A stretch of DNA of 11,956 nt from an uncultured Candidatus Altimarinota bacterium (GCA_937864995.1 CALMDL010000255.1:1-11956), one strand, 5' to 3'. Positions 1-8,941 are shown, numbered from the stretch's first letter. Program-made: numbers and translations. Notes: generated by a model from the sequence alone, not told the origin.

Positions 1-2328
1 GATAATTTATTAACAAAAGTTGATACAGCTTTATGAAAATATACAAATTGATCAAATAAAATTGATAATTCTAAGTTATTAGCAGCTCAAACTACTACGT
101 CAACAGAATCTACTTCAAATGTAAATTCTTGTAATTCTAAAAAAGAATGAGATGCATGATATGTATATGAATGAATTTATATATTAGAAAATAATAAATC
201 TTATAGACTTTTTGATTATAAAGATGAATTATTATGAAATGAAGAAACTACAATTATAGATTTTGATAGTGATTGAGATGAAGACTTACTATATTTTGCT
301 AATGATGTATTATATCTAAAAGAAAATTTAGATAAAAAAGATGATAAAGTTTACTTAAATGAATGACCAATAGTTCTTGATTATGAAGATAATAAATTTT
401 TAAATTGAGATGTTTATATAAGTGCAATTAATGATGCTTCAAGTAATGTCTCATCAAGCTCTATTATTAATATATCATTTTTATCAATGCAAAATATTAA
501 TAATTATAGATTAAGTTTCTATAATATGGTAGATAAATTCGTAAATGAAAGATTTTCAAATTATTCTCCTAAGTTTAGAAAAAAATCTATTGTAGATGCT
601 ATTGCATGAATATGAGAAGTAAATTTAATATCTCAATCTAATACTTATGATGAATTAAAAGATATTGTAAATATTACTGAAGTTTGAGATTTAAGATGAA
701 TAGAAATATATACAGATGAAATGTTAAATATTAAAGATAATTTAAATAATTGAAATGTTGTTACATTATCTAATGGTACAAAATTATATTCTTGAGATTC
801 TTCACTTGCTTTAAAATATTTAACAGATGGTAATAGTGAAGTTAAAACTTTAATTTTACCTAAAAATAGACATATAGAAGTTAAAACTACTATTAATGTT
901 GTATGAGTAACATGAAATTGATTTATTAGAACTTGAGCTAAAAAAACATATATTTGAACTGAAATAAGAACACTTATATGAAAACCATTATTGGCTTGAA
1001 CTAAAATATCATATGTATGAAATAATTTTGAAGTAAGAGATGATACATATATAGAATTAGAATATTATGATTGATCAAAACTCGATTTAGATTTTGAATA
1101 TATATCTGATTGGGAATTATATGATTTATGATATAGCTCTGAAAGACATCTTATTTCTGTAAGTAGAGATAATGATTTCTATTATTCAAAAATATCTTCT
1201 TTTAAAGAAAATATAAATTCTACATTGAGTAATCAAATTTTATTGTCTCCTCAATTACAAGCAGATAGTAACGCTCCAGAATTAGAAATGAATTCAATTA
1301 GAGTTCCTGTTTATCAAAAACAAAATATCAATTTAAATAAGTATGTTTATGAAGATTCATGAATTGAATGAATTGAAAGTATATATATGGATTTTGATTT
1401 AGCAGTAGATAGTTCTTGAGATTGAAATCCAAAAAATGATGATGATTCTAAATCTATGTCAAACATAAAATTTATAAAAACAGAGGATTCTCTTAATTTA
1501 GAAGTTTGAAGTTTTGAAGAATTATATGATAAAAAAGTTTGAATTTCTATTATTGATTCTAATTGAAATATTTGATACAAAGAGGTGCCATTTGAAATTT
1601 ATAGTCCAATTCCAGAAATAGATGATTATAAAGAAAATAATATTTCATGATCTTTAAATGAAAATTTAAATAATGAACCTGTAAGTATTTATAGAATTAG
1701 ATGATGAATGGTGTCTAAAATAGAAAATAATGAATGATTTAATTCATCATTATCAAATAGTTGAAGTTATCAATTTTTGGTTTGAGATAATAAATCTTGA
1801 TTAAAAATTGAAAAAAATGGATCACTTATTGCAAATGTTGATGAAAATACATGAAAAATTACTATTAAAAATAATAACTATTTTATTGATGTATTAGAAT
1901 CAAATAATTCTAAAAATAAAAATGTATATCCAAAAATAATATTAAAAGATAATTCAGAGGAAATATTTTTTGAAACAATTAAGGTAAATGGTAGTAAAAT
2001 TGTAAAAGTTGTAGATAATTTTGATTTATTAAAATGATCTTGAGTTTATGTACAATTTTTAAATCAAACAAATTATAACTATTATACAACTCCTGAAAAT
2101 ATTTCTTTTAATCCTTGAAGTTTATCTATTTATAGAATCGCAGATACTACAAAAGAACCATTATTTACAATACTTAATGATGGTAGAATTAATACAATTA
2201 ATTCTAATTATTCATTAAAATATGATTATTATGAAAATTATGTTGTTATAAAATTGTATGATAAAAATTTCTCTAGGGATATTGCATCTGTTTTATACAA
2301 AGTTGATAGTGATTATATAATAAAATAA
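1..2328 (+). CDS. Large surface/secreted protein with calcium-binding-like loops (5' end missing)
   Basis: The frame is open from base 1 to TAA at 2326-2328 (775 visible codons) when TGA is read as Gly; the start and any signal peptide lie outside the window. By my count Gly is TGA about 44 times and GGN about 5 times. The protein is rich in Asn, Asp, Ser and aromatic residues and has no membrane helix in the visible part. Visible residues 87-95 read DFDSDGDED, an EF-hand/VCBS-like calcium loop. A second acidic stretch, DSSGDGNPKNDDD, begins near residue 470 and is followed by IIDSNGNIGYKEVPFEIYSP, typical of the last strand of an Ig-like beta-sandwich domain. The motif SIYRI occurs twice (residues about 562 and 709), suggesting diverged domain repeats near the C-terminus. 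I do not recognise a named family. An extracellular adhesin-like or structural role is inferred from composition only. It converges on the next gene and shares its terminator. Confidence 0.85.
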
Positions 2329-2356
2329 AAAAACCTGATTTAAATCAGGTTTTTTT
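2327..2356. terminator. Bidirectional intrinsic terminator
   Basis: A perfect 30-base palindrome: seven A, then CCTGATTT facing AAATCAGG, then seven T. It sits between two converging genes, overlaps the stop codons of both, and has a T-run on each strand, so it can end both transcripts. Confidence 0.9.
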
Positions 2357-2711
2357 ATTTTACATAATATAGAGAAAGTACTTTAGATCTATAATAAATA
2401 TTTTTTAATAAGTTAAATCTCTTTTTTTCATTTAAACTAAGATATGTTTTTTTGTTGTATTTTGAAATCACTGGTTCTAATTTTTTTTCTAAAATTAATA
2501 ACTCATTTCTTTTTTTATAGTATCTAATTTTATTGAAATATAAATCAAGAGTAGTATTATATTTTTTTGAGTAGTCATTTTCTACTTGAGTAGTTGATAG
2601 AGCTAATTCTTTAAATAATTTATTTTTATCTGTTACTTCATTTGCTAATGTTTGACTAACGATTAATGAAGATAATAATAAGCTTATAAAAATTAGAAAT
2701 ATTTTTTTCAT
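2355..2711 (-). CDS. Small secreted helical protein (stand-alone copy of a shared N-terminal module)
   Basis: 118 aa. Residues 1-23 are a clear Sec signal peptide (MKKIFLIFISLLL...TLA, cut before NE). No lipobox, no cysteine and no glycine, so no TGA codon occurs in it. The mature part (24-118) is Lys/Tyr/Leu-rich and looks all-helical. Residues 50-61 (KKYNTTLDLYFN) and 71-82 (LLILEKKLEPVI) match in pattern the segment after the signal peptide of the next two minus-strand genes (Y-x3-[IL]-D, then LE-x2-L), so this protein may be little more than that module alone. The ATG at 2711 is chosen because the upstream in-frame ATG at 2741 abuts the predicted -10 box and would not be transcribed. It has its own strong promoter. 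The function is unknown; periplasmic or surface location is inferred. Confidence 0.8.
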   Translation of the reverse strand: MKKIFLIFISLLLSSLIVSQTLANEVTDKNKLFKELALSTTQVENDYSKKYNTTLDLYFNKIRYYKKRNELLILEKKLEPVISKYNKKTYLSLNEKKRFNLLKNIYYRSKVLSLYYVK

Positions 2712-2741
2712 ATTTTTTAAATTAGTAATTAATACTCTCAT

Positions 2742-2769
2742 ATATTACAATGATTTTTATATTTGTCAA
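2742..2769 (-). promoter_or_regulatory. Sigma-70-type promoter of the 118-aa secreted protein
   Basis: On the minus strand: a consensus -35 TTGACA (2769-2764), a 16-base spacer and -10 TAATAT (2747-2742). Transcription would begin near 2735, giving a leader of about 24 nt before the ATG at 2711. This is the best promoter match in the window and fixes the start of the gene. Confidence 0.8.
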
Positions 2770-2781
2770 TATAAATTATTA

Positions 2782-2815
2782 AAAAACAAAAGAAGATTAG
2801 GTCTTCTTTGTTTTT
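2782..2815 (-). terminator. Intrinsic terminator of the 737-aa secreted protein gene
   Basis: A long stem with a 14-base right arm (2802-2815) pairs with 2782-2796 with one bulged A, around the loop TTAGG. Read on the minus strand it overlaps the TAA stop (2816-2814) and ends in a T-run. It insulates this gene from the promoter of the small gene just downstream. Confidence 0.75.
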
Positions 2816-5027
2816 AATAATCATAATAATATTCATCATCATAATTATAAGTTTTAGTTGGAAAAACTTCCTCATAATCAATTGTGTTTGTTGGAGCTTT
2901 TATTTCAGAGCTTCATTTGTAAGATTTTCAATTATTTTCAATTTCAAAATTTACAATTTTTCAAGTATTTGAAATTAAATCAAAAATCATATAAAAATTA
3001 TTTTTATCATTTGATAAATCTATATCAAAATTTAAATTTCAACTTAAATTAGTTCCTAAATAACTATTTAAATATTCATCATTTACTTTAAAAGTATTAT
3101 TTATTTGAGCTTTTTCACTTGTATAATATCATTCACTTTTTATTTCAAAAATATTTTTTCAAGAATTATATAAATTTGCTTTTCAATTTACACTTTTATC
3201 ATCTATCACTAAATCTATATCAAAAATAGGAGTAAATTTATCTGCATATGTATATTCCCAAGTTTCATAATTTAGAGTTGATTCTCTATTTTGAAAATCA
3301 GCTTTTAGATTTAAATCACTTAATTGAAAATCATTATCAAGTTCTCAATTTGCAATTATTAAACCTTTTGAATATTCTCAAGAATAATTATTTTCAAAAT
3401 TAAATTTTGAACCAACTATAGCAAATTTTCAGCTTAAAAATTGTTTATTAGTTGTTAAATCCTTTCAATTATAAGTAACATTTATTTCTTTTAATTTATT
3501 ATCAATATCTGTTTTTCAAGAAATAGTTCAAGTTATATAATCTTTATCTAGATATTCCCAAGTTTCATTGTCATATCATTTAATTGTATAATCAAATTTT
3601 CAAGTTATTACTTTATTATTTAAGTCTAAATTTCAATTAAAATCAGGAGATTTTATATTTAAATCAATAAAGTTGAATTTGTTTGCCGTTGATAATTTTG
3701 ATAATAATTTTACATCTATATCTCAAGAATCAGCATAAAAATTTAAATCTAAACTATTTCTATTTTTAAAGTCAATTTTAAAAAATTCATTTGGATATTT
3801 TTTTTGATTTGGTATAACTTCATAAAAAAATGAAAGCACTTCTTTGTCATTAAAAGTTATATATCATTGATTTTTATCAATTAACTCATCTTTTAATCAT
3901 TCAAATCATAGTGTAGTTGTTTCTCAAGATATAGTTAAATATAGATTTCAAGTTTTTGATAAATCTTTAAGCATATCTTTATATTGAGTTTCACTACAAT
4001 CTTTACCATAGAAAGGGTCAAATTTATTTGCATATTCTTTCATCTTATCACATGCATATTTAGTAGGTTTTATATAATATTTTTCACCTTCTTTTTTATA
4101 TGCTTCAAACATTGGTTTTGCAAAAACTGTATTTAAATCATTAGATATGTTTGCAGGATTAAGATTTTTAATTAATTCTAAAGACATTTTTGTTGCATTG
4201 TCTTCATATTTTATATATTTGTTTTGTTTTGCTATTTCTTCCAATTTATCTAAATATTCTTTTAAATCTTCTACTCATTTTTCGTCAGTTATATTTAATT
4301 CTTTTAGTAATAAATATATATTTCAGTCTTTTGATATAAAGTCTACAAAACTATTTATTTGTAATCTAACTTCATCGTTTCATTTTGGTAGAGCTTCAAC
4401 AATTGCTTTAAATTGTCATTTTAATTGAGAATCAAAATTATTTGTTTTTGATTCATAATCATTTAATTCAAAACTTGATTTAAATTCTCAAAGATTTTCA
4501 TTATTTATTTCTAAGCTTACTTTTAAATCTCAAGTTTGTTCAGAATTATTTAAATCTTCAAATTCTTTTGTTAAATTTTCTATAAAATTTGTGCTTGATT
4601 CAACTAAATTTAATTGAAGTTTTGTAATTTTATTTTCAGCAGTTTTTTTATCAACAGCGCTTATGTTAGATGTTAATATCTCTAAACTTTTATTTTCTTC
4701 TATATCAAATAATGCTATTTGAGTTTTTTGATTTAAATAATTTAGAGTATTTAAAGTTGTTTTATTTTTTAAATTAGAATTTTCTAAAACTTTTTCTAAT
4801 CTTTCTTCTAGCTTTATAAGTAATTCTTCATTATTTTTATTTTTTTCTATAAAAGTATCAATAGCTTTTATATATTGTTGTCATTGGTTTGTTTTATTTA
4901 ATTCATATTTAGATATAGTCATATTTTTTATATATGGACTTTTATCATCATTTGCAAAAGTATTATTAAGTGAAAATAAATTAAAACAAAAGATTGTTAA
5001 AAGGAGAGAGGTAAAAAATTTTTTCAT
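2814..5027 (-). CDS. Secreted 737-aa protein of unknown function, helical N-module plus beta-rich body
   Basis: 737 aa with TGA as Gly. Residues 1-25 are a Sec signal peptide ending TFA before NDD. Residues about 41-102 are a helical module (QQYIKAIDTFIEK, then LEERL and TLNTLNYL) shared with both neighbouring secreted proteins. From about residue 140 onward it alternates beta-strand-like segments with polar turns; the last 300 residues are a long series of amphipathic strands, and the tail is Asp/Tyr-rich (YDDEYYYDY). The mature protein has only two cysteines, C326 and C344, well placed for one disulfide; the upstream gene encodes a DsbA-like protein that could form it (inference). No catalytic motif and no C-terminal membrane anchor are seen. 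The body is vaguely reminiscent of LolA/LppX-like lipid-binding sheets, but I would not assign that. The start follows a hairpin by 4 nt and has no Shine-Dalgarno site. Confidence 0.88.
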
Positions 5028-5031
5028 AAAA

Positions 5032-5061
5032 ATAAGGGTTAAAAATAAATTTTACCCTTAT
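5032..5061 (-). promoter_or_regulatory. Leader hairpin directly before the start codon (copy 1)
   Basis: On the minus strand ATAAGGGT pairs with ACCCTTAT (8 bp), extended by AAAA/TTTT past a one-base bulge, with a 5-base loop. It is followed by TTTT and then the ATG at 5027. The same element with the same spacing precedes the DsbA-like gene. It may be a 5' mRNA hairpin, a DNA operator, or a terminator for the gene upstream; the sequence does not decide. Confidence 0.7.
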
Positions 5062-5089
5062 ATTTTAATTTTTGATTATAAATAATCAA
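5062..5089 (-). promoter_or_regulatory. Promoter of the 737-aa secreted protein gene, with overlapping dyad
   Basis: On the minus strand: -35 TTGATT (5089-5084), a 16-base spacer and -10 TAAAAT (5067-5062). The same boxes and spacing precede the DsbA-like gene, which supports the call. The predicted transcript start falls at the left arm of the leader hairpin. An 18-base dyad, TTGATTAT-TT-ATAATCAA (5072-5089), covers the -35 and most of the spacer and could be an operator; the other copy lacks it. Confidence 0.6.
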
Positions 5090-5119
5090 GTTTAAAGTAA
5101 TGTTATTATTGACTTTATA

Positions 5120-6349
5120 TTATTTTATTTTTTCAATTATTTCTGTAAAATTATCTATTGGATATGCTCATCATAGAATTTCATATTCCAAAGTCTCATT
5201 ATTTATTATAACACTTCCAGGAGTTCAAGTAATTCAAAAAATATCTGCTCATTTTTGCATTTGTGTATTTATTTTTTCTTCAAATTTAGAATTTTCTAAA
5301 CATTTACTTAATTCATCTTTATTTACTCATAATTTTACTGCTTCGTCTATTAAGAAATCTTTATCAGAATTTAGTTTTTCAAAAGCAACTTCAATTAATT
5401 TGTAAAATGAATCACTTCATTTTTGAGTAGCACTACATTCTAAAATTTCCGCAGCAATTAGTGCATTGTTATGAAAATATAAAGGAAAATGATTATATAT
5501 TATATTTAAGTCACTTCAATATTTTTCTTCTAATTTTTTAGTAGTTCAATCATTATGTAATTTTGCACAATAAGGACATTCTAAATCACTATATATTATT
5601 AAACTTAATTTTGCTTTTGAATTTCATTTTATAAATGAATTATTTTTTATATCTTCAATTATAGATTTTTCTATTATTTTATATCATTTTTCGCTTCTTA
5701 TAATAAAAGGATCATAACTAGCTCCAACTTCTAAATAATATTCTCAATTTCAAATTTCAATTAAAAATTCATTTATATTAGGAGAATGATATCAATCTAA
5801 ATTATTATTAGAATCATTACTAACATCAAAATTATTAGTATTAAAAATAAAAATAGGAAGAGCATTTATATTATTTTTTATTAAATATTCTTTTACTCAA
5901 ATATCAGAAAATTCAATTAATTCAATTTTTGAGTTTTTTATAGAATTTAATTTTGTTAACTCATTTAAAATTGAATTAATATCACTCGAAGTATCTTTTT
6001 CATCAAATATAACAGTTATTTCTAAATTCTTTTCAATTTTATTTACTTTTGTACTTACTTTTTTGTAAAGATATGTTAATTTATTTAAAGTGTCTTTATT
6101 TTTAATTTTATTTCAATCTATAATTGTTTTTAATTTTGTTTCTAGATTTTTTAATTTTGTTTTGTCTTCAACTTTTTCAATTAAAGCATCAATTGTATCA
6201 GTATATTTCTTTCATTTAACAGTTTTATCTAATTTACTTTGAGTTAAAAATATTTGTTCACTAATTGAGTTATTTGCAAATGAATACTTAATTGGTAAAA
6301 AATTATAACTAATAAAAAATGCAGTTAAAATAATAAAAATTTTTTTCAT
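5120..6349 (-). CDS. Secreted protein with C-terminal DsbA-like thioredoxin domain
   Basis: 409 aa. Residues 1-25 are a signal peptide (ending YSFA before NNS). Residues 38-98 are the helical module shared with the two genes downstream (KKYTDTIDALIEK, LETKL, TLNKLTYL). Residues about 105-240 look like a second alpha/beta segment (EITVIFDEKD..., LPIFIFN) that may be a degenerate thioredoxin-like fold. Residues about 245-409 are a DsbA/DsbG-type domain: IIYSDLECPYC with active-site C258-P-Y-C261, an extra cysteine pair C305 and C350 in the helical insert, and FGITGTPGSVIIN with cis-proline P377. The family makes or isomerises disulfides in exported proteins, outside the cytoplasm. Both glycines of GTPG context support the code (one is TGA, one GGA). 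No DsbB/VKOR partner is in the window. Its substrates could include the cysteine-paired exported proteins nearby (inference). The promoter lies inside the end of the gene upstream. Confidence 0.92.
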
Positions 6350-6353
6350 AAAA

Positions 6354-6381
6354 AAAGGGTTAAAAATAAATTTTACCCTTT
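6354..6381 (-). promoter_or_regulatory. Leader hairpin directly before the start codon (copy 2)
   Basis: On the minus strand AAAGGGT pairs with ACCCTTT (7 bp), extended by AAAA/TTTT past a one-base bulge, with the loop TTTAT. TTTT and the ATG at 6349 follow. The core from GGGT to ACCC is identical to copy 1 upstream of the 737-aa protein. The seven-T run after the stem also fits an intrinsic terminator for the O-antigen ligase gene. Confidence 0.7.
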
Positions 6382-6382
6382 C

Positions 6383-6410
6383 ATTTTATTTTTTACTTAT
6401 GAATAATCAA
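6383..6410 (-). promoter_or_regulatory. Promoter of the DsbA-like gene, inside the end of the preceding gene
   Basis: On the minus strand: -35 TTGATT (6410-6405), a 16-base spacer and -10 TAAAAT (6388-6383), aligned base for base with the promoter of the next secreted protein gene. The -35 lies in the last codons of the O-antigen ligase gene and the -10 begins with its TAA stop. Confidence 0.6.
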
Positions 6411-7630
6411 ACGAAAATAAACATTAACATTGATAAATAAGTTGCTTCAAATATATGTAAAAATATATTCATAATCATAATCGCAAAAAACATACCAAAC
6501 ATTATTTTAGATTTACTATATAATTTAAATAGTACAGTAAATAATATAGTTATAAATGTGATAAAAAATATAATTCATCATTCAATTAATACTTGTATAT
6601 ACCAACTTTCAGGAATATATTTAAATTCATCAATTTTTGTTTGTTTTTCAGGATATATATTTCTATATGCTGGACCAGATTCAGCAAGTCAAGCTCATAA
6701 TGGTTTCTCTAGAAATCTATTTATTCATATTTCCATTCTATCGAAATGACCAGTTGTAGATGATGTTCTAAATATGATATTTGTTAGTTGATGTTGAAAA
6801 ATAATTCAAAGTAATCATAAAAATGATACTGAAAATATAGTTAATCAAATAAGTAATTTTTTATGATGCCTATATATGTATTTTAAATTTATTAAAAATA
6901 TTAATCATCATGCTGCAAATATTCAAAGTAGAGCACTTCTTGAATAAGTTAATAATACAAGCCAAAATAAAAATATAATACTTGTATAAACATAAAATTC
7001 ATTTTTTTTCTTTTGTAAATATAAATACATAGAAGAAAAAATAATTAAAAAATATGCCATTGCATTTGGTCCATCAAGAATTCATTGAAACCTTCTGATA
7101 CCTGAATTTTCAAGTCAATGATATACTGGAATTCATCAATTAAAAACCCAATTACTTACATAGTCTATATATCAAAACTCAACTAAAAACTCTTCTTTTA
7201 ATCTAAATTTAATAAGTATTCAAAATAGTAATGATAATGCTCAAGAATATACAAATAATGTAATTAATTGTTTAGTATTTATTTTTAAAAATTGAGCTCA
7301 ATGTTTATATATAATCATAACGATTAAAAACATAAAATCATATCTTCAACCATAAATTATACTATTTAATCCAAGTCAATTATACAAAGTTATTCAAACT
7401 CAATAAATTATATAAAATACAACAAGGTAATCTAGAAAATCTAATTTAGGTAATTTCTTTGCCTTTATAAATTCATAAATTAAACTAAAAAAAATAGCTA
7501 CTAAAAGTCATTCTTTTAAGAAAAATCAAACTTTATCAAATCAAGTTATATATCAAAAAAATACTGCGAAAAACACATAAAAAGGAAGTGTTATAACTGC
7601 AAATTTTGTAAGTAGTGTAAATAGATTCAT
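6386..7630 (-). CDS. O-antigen ligase / Wzy-type polysaccharide polymerase family membrane protein
   Basis: 414 aa, with about ten or more hydrophobic helices throughout. The Wzy_C (O-antigen ligase) signature is visible. A membrane helix carries LTYSRSALLG (S230-R231-S232). The large external loop follows, with GHFDRMEIGINRF (H295, R298), then PLGAGLAESGPA (about 310-321) and PESWYIQVLIEGG before the last helices; ES replaces the HN often seen at the equivalent site. Most of these glycines are TGA. The family transfers or polymerises lipid-linked glycan at the outer face of the membrane (O-antigen ligation, capsule polymerisation, or glycan transfer to protein). Which one applies cannot be read from sequence. 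It lies 58 nt downstream of a GT4 glycosyltransferase on the same strand, which fits surface glycan assembly. TAA at 6388-6386 is shared with the next gene's -10 box. Confidence 0.9.
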
Positions 7631-7642
7631 AATATTTATTTA

Positions 7643-7672
7643 ATAATATTTTTTATATAATAAATAAAACAA
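7643..7672 (-). promoter_or_regulatory. Possible promoter of the O-antigen ligase gene
   Basis: On the minus strand: TTGTTT (7672-7667), an 18-base spacer and TATTAT (7648-7643), 12 nt before the ATG at 7630. The -35 lies inside the preceding terminator stem. The region is almost pure A+T, so chance matches are likely. Confidence 0.3.
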
Positions 7673-7701
7673 TAAAAATGTAAAATTTTTATTGTTTTAT
7701 T
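7663..7701 (-). terminator. Perfect 16-bp AT-rich hairpin at the end of the GT4 gene
   Basis: Arms 7663-7678 and 7686-7701 are perfectly complementary over 16 bp (only two G-C pairs) around a 7-base loop. On the minus strand it spans the TAA stop (7691-7689) of the glycosyltransferase. It probably ends or attenuates transcription before the O-antigen ligase gene, although the trailing bases are AT-mixed rather than a clean T-run. Confidence 0.55.
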
Positions 7702-8837
7702 ATTTTTTTTAGTTTTTCTTCAAATACTTCTTTACTAAAAATAGAAGCTTGTTTTTTACAATTATTAGGATTATATTTTCCTTCTAAATTATTTTTGTGA
7801 AAAATTTTAAATTTTTCTATAAAATCCATACCATTTTTATCAAGAAAAAATTCTCAAGTTATTCAAGGTAATACTGTTTCAGTTAATCATCACTCACTTA
7901 AGGCAAAAACTGGTTTTCAAGCCGCCATAACTTCTATAGGAACAATTCCAAAATCTTCTTCACCTGGAAAAATTAATCACATAGAATTTTGAACTAAATA
8001 TACAAGTTCATCATTATATTTTGGTCAAGCAAATTTGATGTTTTGTTTTTTTATGAGTTTTTCTAAATTTTCTTTGAAATCTCAAGCTCAAATTATAAGT
8101 AAATTTTCTTCTAAATTATTAAATGCATTTATAGCAATATCTATTTTTTTAAATTCTGTTAAAGCAGAAATTATTATATAATAATTATTATTTTCAAAAA
8201 TATTTTTAAATTTTAAATTTTTATCTAATTTCTTTGAAAATCTATTAGTTTCAACAGGGGGGTAAAGTAGAGTAGAATCTTTTTTATAATATTTTTTTAT
8301 TCTGTTAGCAGTATTTTTACTATTTGCTAAAGCAATATCTACTCTATTGCTAGCTATTACATCCCATATCCTAAGATTCAAAAATAATTTATTAATTAAT
8401 GGTTTCATTAAATATTTTTTCCATCAATAATTTAATCATAAATCATTTTTATATTCATTTGTCCAATCCCACATATAACGAGCGGGAGAGTGATAATAAA
8501 CTATAAATTTAGTTTCCGGTTTTGTAATTGCTCAATGTGCAAATCAAGAGCTAGAACATAAAACTATATCATAATTTGAAAAATCTAAGCTTTCTACACT
8601 TCCAGCCATAAATGGTAAACAAAATCTTTGTTTTTTAGTAAGATTATATATCTTTTGAGATTTTAAATTAAAAACTTCTTTATTTATTTTTGATTTAGGA
8701 AATATTTTTCCAACTTTTTTTTCATCATAAATAAGAGTGTATAAATCAGCTTCTGGGAAAATAGATAACAAATTTTCTACTACTTTTTCAGCTCAACCAA
8801 GTTTTATCATCATTTCATGTAATATTGCAATTTTCAT
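7689..8837 (-). CDS. GT4-family glycosyltransferase, WbaZ-like
   Basis: 382 aa, the usual length for a GT-B glycosyltransferase. The N-terminal acceptor domain begins MKIAILHEMMIKLGGAEKVV, the classic glycine loop, with its second Gly as TGA. Further motifs are YYHSPARYMWDWTNEY (about 115-130) and ALANSKNTANRIKKYY, followed by LLYPPVETNRF at the domain linker. The C-terminal nucleotide-sugar domain has the GT4 E-x7-E motif, EDFGIVPIE (E294 to E302), then VMAAGKPVFA and SEGGLTETV. The overall pattern matches WbaZ-like mannosyltransferases, so transfer of a hexose such as mannose from a nucleotide sugar to a lipid-linked glycan is likely; donor and acceptor are not determined. It is cytoplasmic or membrane-associated. 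The HSPAR arginine is CGT, one of only two CGN codons I found in the window. Read with TGA as stop it would fall into pieces; it is intact. The O-antigen ligase-like gene follows. Confidence 0.93.
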
Positions 8838-8941
8838 ATTTTTTGTATTTTCTTTTAAAAAATTTATTAAATAATAATTATTTTTTGAAAAAAACGAATT
8901 TTTTATTAAAATTCAAATAATCTATAATTAATTTTTTATTT
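8838..8941. promoter_or_regulatory. Divergent intergenic region with promoter of the pilin-like operon
   Basis: 104 bases separate the divergent GT4 gene and the pilin-like operon. On the plus strand a consensus TATAAT lies at 8923-8928, with no good -35 at the right distance. Transcription would begin near 8935, leaving only about 7 nt before the ATG at 8942, so that mRNA may be nearly leaderless. A perfect 7-bp inverted repeat, GAATTTT/AAAATTC (8896-8914), occupies the -35 region and could be an operator. No convincing promoter for the minus-strand gene stands out from the AT background. Confidence 0.5.

Noticed and set aside
1347..1580. Antisense reading frame on the minus strand
   Set aside because: It lies inside the large plus-strand gene, has no family features or leader, and follows from AT-rich composition.
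2712..2741. Upstream ATG at 2741 as the start of the 118-aa protein
   Set aside because: It directly abuts the -10 box of a near-perfect promoter, so it would lie upstream of the transcript start; the ATG at 2711 also gives a clean signal peptide.
2814..5027. LolA/LppX-type lipid-binding assignment for the 737-aa protein
   Set aside because: Only general beta-strand periodicity suggests it; length, the helical module and the lack of a lipobox do not support the call.
4147..5405. Plus-strand reading frames at 4147-4428 and 5100-5405
   Set aside because: They are opposite real minus-strand genes with signal peptides and motifs; their translations look like reverse-strand noise.
6558..6749. 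Plus-strand 63-codon frame
   Set aside because: It is antisense to the conserved external loop of the O-antigen ligase family protein.
8088..8771. Two short minus-strand genes (8088-8408 and 8544-8771)
   Set aside because: Both are pieces of one intact GT4 glycosyltransferase in the same frame, joined by TGA glycine codons.
8860..8890. Promoter for the GT4 gene on the minus strand
   Set aside because: Several TA-rich hexamers are possible but none pairs with a convincing -35; the background is too AT-rich to choose.
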